Of a stretch of DNA of 64,000 nt, positions 61,156 through 64,000 are shown piece by piece. The stretch spans positions 992,001-1,056,000 of the forward strand of contig NZ_PYAW01000001.1 in assembly GCF_003014755.1 (NCBI RefSeq), given 5' to 3'. This DNA comes from Chitinophaga niastensis. Its GTDB lineage: Bacteria; Bacteroidota; Bacteroidia; Chitinophagales; Chitinophagaceae. A program made the position numbers and the translations under genes. Each line of letters starts with the position of its first letter. Position 1 is the stretch's first letter. The notes beneath the pieces were generated by a model. The model worked only from the letters and a program-made list of their open reading frames with translations, was not told the DNA's origin and did not search any database.

Positions 61156-61734
61156 CTAAAATGGGGCATTCAGCCCATCGGGATATACCCATAAGAGCAC
61201 ACTGAAGCTTACGGCTTTAAACCATGCCTGGTGCATCCGCTCTACTTCTGCCGCCGGATGATCATGTCTGCTTAAATAAGATCTGCCTGCCTCTGCAACA
61301 GGATAAATAAATGTGGATAAGTAACGCAGGAATATCATGGGTAAAGGCTCGAGGTTATCGCCTGGAGTATTCTTCAGTTGTAGCTGGGCAGCAATCCGCT
61401 CCTCAAACTGCCACCAGGTAGTACCTTCCTGCCGCGTACATAATCCATGTATCCATTTACGAAAATGTGGACGAAGTGTTTGAAGATAGCCCGTGTCCGG
61501 TTCTCCCTTTTTAGTAAAATAGTATGCTAAATAATTATTCTTCAGCATATAATCGTACCAGTTGTTCAGGATATCATCCGTATGATCCATCAGAATTGCC
61601 CCGGCCATTGTCAGGTACTGCTCATCCTCATTGGTAAATAACAGCATTCTCTTTAATCGTACCAATGTTTGTGCGTCCAGTGAGGCTTTTGGGGGGTCTG
61701 GTCTTGCAGCATTGTGCTGCATAGCGTCATTCAT
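61156..61734 (-). CDS. Protoglobin-like protein, possibly without the heme-ligand histidine
   Basis: This protein has 192 residues and is all-helical. Segments such as LKRMLLFTNEDEQYLTMAG, IYPVAEAGRSYLSRHDHPAA and MHQAWFKAVSFSVLLWVYP match the family of short protoglobin-domain proteins. In the relatives I recall, a pair of histidines lies before a KKN-like stretch in the F-helix region. Here that stretch reads ERIAAQLQLKNTPGD, with no His. If the alignment is right, the proximal heme ligand is missing or moved. A heme-based gas sensor or carrier role is therefore doubtful. It sits upstream of DUF2024 and MarR, perhaps in one unit. Start Met1 or Met5. Confidence 0.75.
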   Translation of the reverse strand: MNDAMQHNAARPDPPKASLDAQTLVRLKRMLLFTNEDEQYLTMAGAILMDHTDDILNNWYDYMLKNNYLAYYFTKKGEPDTGYLQTLRPHFRKWIHGLCTRQEGTTWWQFEERIAAQLQLKNTPGDNLEPLPMIFLRYLSTFIYPVAEAGRSYLSRHDHPAAEVERMHQAWFKAVSFSVLLWVYPDGLNAPF

Positions 61735-61859
61735 ACTCTGTCATTTTGGTTTCGCGCGAGATTGGTTTATGTACAAATATAGTAAGGCTTCCTAACTAAA
61801 AAAATTTTCAAACAGCGTGTACTGCATTACGTTAGTAATTGTATATATTATTAAAATCA

Positions 61860-61891
61860 TTTGAGATTGTGATGGGAACAATATAGCTTTG
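61860..61891 (+). promoter_or_regulatory. Consensus Bacteroidota promoter for the ClC gene
   Basis: TTTG at 61860-61863 and TAGCTTTG at 61884-61891, with a 20-base spacer, match the -33/-7 consensus well. Transcription would start near 61898, about 19 bases before the ATG at 61917. Confidence 0.7.
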
Positions 61892-61916
61892 ACAACTTGC
61901 GCAATAATTACCCTGC

Positions 61917-63206
61917 ATGAAGAATATACTATACAATATAAACAAAAATGGCTTACCGGTAATCCCCGTTTTATCACCCTGCCCGGAATCGGATGAAACA
62001 ACCGGCCGGCAAACAGGATTTTCCCGTGCATTATATCTTTCAGTATTGGCCCTGGTGGCTGCAATAACAGGCATTCTCCTGGCAAAGGCTATATCGTGGA
62101 TAACAGGTATGATCACCTCTTGGGTATTTTATGGTAATAACCATATAGAAACAACTTCTCCTGCAAATCATAACCTCAACGCAGCAGTAATATTAATTCC
62201 TGTGGCAGGTGCGTTGTTGTTTGTTTTTATCACAAGACATACTTCTCCTTTTCTCAAAGCACTGGCTACCACTATTGGAATTGGTACAGGTGCACCAATG
62301 GGAATTGAGAGCCCGGTAATGATGGCAGGCGGCGCATTGGGTGCATGGATAGGAAAATTATTTCGCCTCACACCAACAGAAAATTATATCCTTTTTGTTG
62401 CAGGTGTTTGCAGTGGAATGTCCTGGTTATTCGGAGCGCCACTGGCCGCTATATTCCTGGCACTGGAAGTATTACTTACAGAATGGACTTTATGCAGCAT
62501 ACTCCCTGTAATCATGGGATCTGCGGTGGGTGCAGTTTCCTGCTATTTTTTTCGTGGGGCTGATCCTGTTTATAATATGACAGATGGCCCCGCTGGCAAT
62601 CTTATAGCTATTGTTGCTTACACGGCGGCAGGTTTGCTCATTGGTTTGCTGTCGGTATTGATAATAAAATCTTCCGGGGTAATTCAGCAGTTGTTTGAGA
62701 AACTAACGGGATACAGCAAATGGTTCATCCTCCTGGCGGCCCTGGTAGTAGGTATTACGGGCTATTACGCACCGGAAACATTGGGAGATGGCAACAGCTA
62801 TATCAATGATCTGTTACATGCACATGTAACGTTATCATTGCTCTTTATGCTGAGCGTTATGAAACTTGTTTCCTGGTTATTTTTCTCCGGTGGTAATCAA
62901 ACGGGTAGTGGTATTACACCTGTGCTGATAATAGGTGGAGCAATAGGATTATTAATAGGGGTGATTATACAATTGGCGTTTCCTTCAGTAGTTATCAATT
63001 CCGCAGTGGCTGTGCTGATAGGTATGAGCGCCATGTTTGCGGGCACTTCGCGTGCATTGTTAACGGCGGTGATCTTTGCCGTAGAAATAACCCATCATAC
63101 AGACGCTGCACTACCACTCAGTTGTGCTTGCCTGGCTGCTTACAGCAGCTCCTTTTTCTTATTAAAGAAAAAGCGCAAAGCGGATGAACGCTTTGCGCTT
63201 TCGTAA
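61917..63206 (+). CDS. ClC family chloride channel/transporter
   Basis: This protein has 429 residues and ten or more hydrophobic helices. The ClC signature region reads GIGTGAPMGIESPVMMAGGALGAWIGK, where the usual GREGP appears as GIESP with the gating Glu kept. SWLFGAPLAAIFLALEVLL follows, and later GGNQTGSGITPVLIIGGAIG and MSAMFAGTSRALLTAVIFAVE. It probably exchanges Cl- for H+ or passes anions across the inner membrane. The N-terminal ~35 residues are polar and less typical. It has a strong promoter of its own and ends 5 bases before the stop of the convergent SMR gene. Confidence 0.9.
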   Translation: MKNILYNINKNGLPVIPVLSPCPESDETTGRQTGFSRALYLSVLALVAAITGILLAKAISWITGMITSWVFYGNNHIETTSPANHNLNAAVILIPVAGALLFVFITRHTSPFLKALATTIGIGTGAPMGIESPVMMAGGALGAWIGKLFRLTPTENYILFVAGVCSGMSWLFGAPLAAIFLALEVLLTEWTLCSILPVIMGSAVGAVSCYFFRGADPVYNMTDGPAGNLIAIVAYTAAGLLIGLLSVLIIKSSGVIQQLFEKLTGYSKWFILLAALVVGITGYYAPETLGDGNSYINDLLHAHVTLSLLFMLSVMKLVSWLFFSGGNQTGSGITPVLIIGGAIGLLIGVIIQLAFPSVVINSAVAVLIGMSAMFAGTSRALLTAVIFAVEITHHTDAALPLSCACLAAYSSSFFLLKKKRKADERFALS

Positions 63207-63211
63207 GTAAT

Positions 63212-63538
63212 TTATTCGTGACCGGATACAAATTTTAATCCTATAATAGAGCCTATCAGTACTACCAGGAAAAATATACGCCATACAGCTGCAGGCTCTT
63301 TAAAAAAGATCATACCAGCTATCACAGTACCTGCGGCACCAATACCAGTCCATACTGCATAAGCGGTGCCTATTGGTAATCCACCATTAATGGCTTTATT
63401 GAGGAAAAGGAAACTCAGCGTTATACAGGCAAAAAAGCCTACAGACGGCCATAGTTTTGAAAAATTTTCAGAATACTTTAAGGAAATAGTAAAACCTATT
63501 TCAAATAGTCCACCAATGACTAGGAATAACCAAGGCAT
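63212..63538 (-). CDS. SMR family small multidrug/guanidinium exporter
   Basis: This protein has 108 residues and four hydrophobic helices. The start MPWLFLVIGGLFEIGFTISL contains the essential Glu of helix 1, placed as in SugE/Gdx and EmrE. GTAYAVWTGIGAAGTVIAGM and IFFLVVLIGSIIGLKF complete the family pattern. The G(x)FE(x)GF segment and SLKYSENF favour the SugE/Gdx-like subgroup that exports guanidinium, but that is not certain. A transcript leader of about 130 bases with two hairpins precedes it. Convergent with ClC. Confidence 0.9.
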   Translation of the reverse strand: MPWLFLVIGGLFEIGFTISLKYSENFSKLWPSVGFFACITLSFLFLNKAINGGLPIGTAYAVWTGIGAAGTVIAGMIFFKEPAAVWRIFFLVVLIGSIIGLKFVSGHE

Positions 63539-63569
63539 AATACCAGATTTATAAGTGATTAAATAAAGT

Positions 63570-63681
63570 GCAAAAAAGTTAGGGGCATGAAATGCCCGTC
63601 CCCTCTGAATCAGAGGCCGTAATTAAAAACTGCGTAAGCGATAGATATGCCAAATGAAGAAAAACGCATGGGGCAAAGGTA
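63570..63681 (-). promoter_or_regulatory. Attenuator-like leader of the SMR gene
   Basis: Read on the minus strand: a -7 element TACCTTTG (63674-63681), then a leader with a 7-bp hairpin CCTCTGA/TCAGAGG (63602-63616). GGAC follows, then a second hairpin GGGCAT-TTC-ATGCCC (63583-63597) and then TAACTTTTTT. The second hairpin with its T-run looks like an intrinsic terminator inside the leader, before the SMR start at 63538. This would permit regulated read-through. I could not match it to a guanidine riboswitch class. Confidence 0.5.
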
Positions 63682-63722
63682 GTAAAATTGCGCTAATGTT
63701 TTGGGATATAGGATATGTGCAG

Positions 63723-64000
63723 TCAGCTTTTGGTGCTTATATAACGGTAAAGATTAAACGTTTTTTGTTGTACCTGTTGTGCTATTTCCTGTTGTAATTG
63801 TTGTTTGCTTACATCTTTCATACGGCGATGCTGGATAAGCTGGTAAGCTTTTTCAGTAAGGAGTAAAGTATGTCGGTGCTGTTGGTGAGAAACTATTTCA
63901 TGATGCTGGTTGATAGCCGTTGTAATTTCGTATATCCCTTCCTGTTGGGTAGCAACAGATTTGATAACAGGTATCTCCCATCCGCCATGGTGCTTGCTAT
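63723..64000 (-). CDS. meaB: C-terminal end of a MeaB/ArgK-type GTPase (runs off the window)
   Basis: About 92 codons are visible on the minus strand, ending in TGA at 63723-63725. The sequence has GGWEIPVIKSVATQQEGIYE, then AINQHHEIVSH and a long helical tail, matching the end of MeaB/ArgK GTPases (usually W-x-P-x-V-x-x-x-SA then GI-x-E-I). MeaB protects and reloads methylmalonyl-CoA mutase with its B12 cofactor. The GTP-binding motifs lie outside the window, so the call rests on the C-terminus alone. Confidence 0.7.
   Translation of the reverse strand, partial: SKHHGGWEIPVIKSVATQQEGIYEITTAINQHHEIVSHQQHRHTLLLTEKAYQLIQHRRMKDVSKQQLQQEIAQQVQQKTFNLYRYISTKS

Noticed and set aside
63570-63681. 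A guanidine riboswitch before the SMR gene
   Set aside because: I could not align the two hairpins to the conserved ACGR loops of class II or to the class I or III cores, so I report only an attenuator-like leader.

Overview
The window reads as a chromosome segment of an aerobic Bacteroidota bacterium, most likely family Chitinophagaceae and probably Chitinophaga or a close relative. The signs are a type IX secretion (T9SS) type B adhesin with PorP/SprF and OmpA partners, a TonB-dependent receptor with a carboxypeptidase-regulatory-like N-terminus, an alternative complex III (act) operon joined to an aa3 oxidase, DUF5606 and DUF2024 proteins, and many promoters with the Bacteroidota -7 element TAnnTTTG. 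Start regions are A-rich with little Shine-Dalgarno signal. I found no tRNA, rRNA, CRISPR array, insertion sequence or prophage gene.

Layout. 1-3.0 kb: the end fragment of a membrane protein and a large STAND-type P-loop NTPase, both on the minus strand. 3.0-3.7 kb: a gene-free, AT-rich divergent region with repeated TGAACAAA words. 3.7-18.6 kb: a surface-adhesin cluster made of a 3,910-residue secreted modular protein, a PorP/SprF-like protein and an OmpA/PD40 protein. 18.8-25.3 kb: a small lipoprotein, a MATE exporter behind a leader that looks like an attenuator, a PfkB kinase, an S1/P1 nuclease and UvrB. 25.7-29.6 kb: an ammonium transporter, a companion beta-barrel, DUF2461 and a small protein. 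29.9-35.3 kb: Asd, a lamin-tail secreted protein, a DUF5606 protein with a histone-like tail, and an M3 oligopeptidase.

35.4-40.9 kb looks like a metal (zinc) homeostasis locus. A Fur/Zur-type regulator and an SCO protein face a MerC-COG0523-TonB receptor cluster. A perfect 29-bp palindrome sits between the -33 and -7 elements of the rightward promoter. 40.9-43.1 kb: an outer-membrane protein, PurN and an NlpE-like lipoprotein.

43.5-59.6 kb is a respiratory cluster: ActABCDEF (quinol to cytochrome c), CoxB, CoxA, CtaB (heme O synthase), two subunit III genes, subunit IV, SCO (copper delivery), a DUF420/CtaM-like protein and a small CxxC membrane protein. Together these would oxidise menaquinol and reduce oxygen, with assembly factors encoded beside the structural genes. 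59.6-64.0 kb: a GNAT acetyltransferase, a MarR-family regulator with a cysteine cluster, DUF2024, a protoglobin-like protein that may lack the heme-ligand histidine, a ClC channel, an SMR exporter behind an attenuator-like leader, and the C-terminal end of a MeaB/ArgK GTPase.

The observations most worth following are the STAND gene facing the giant adhesin across a repeat-rich region, the seven-copy module of about 150 residues in the adhesin, the Zur-like operator and its cluster, the two attenuator-like leaders in front of exporters, the canonical EF-hand loop inserted in the DUF420 protein, and a set of long, nearly perfect intergenic palindromes.
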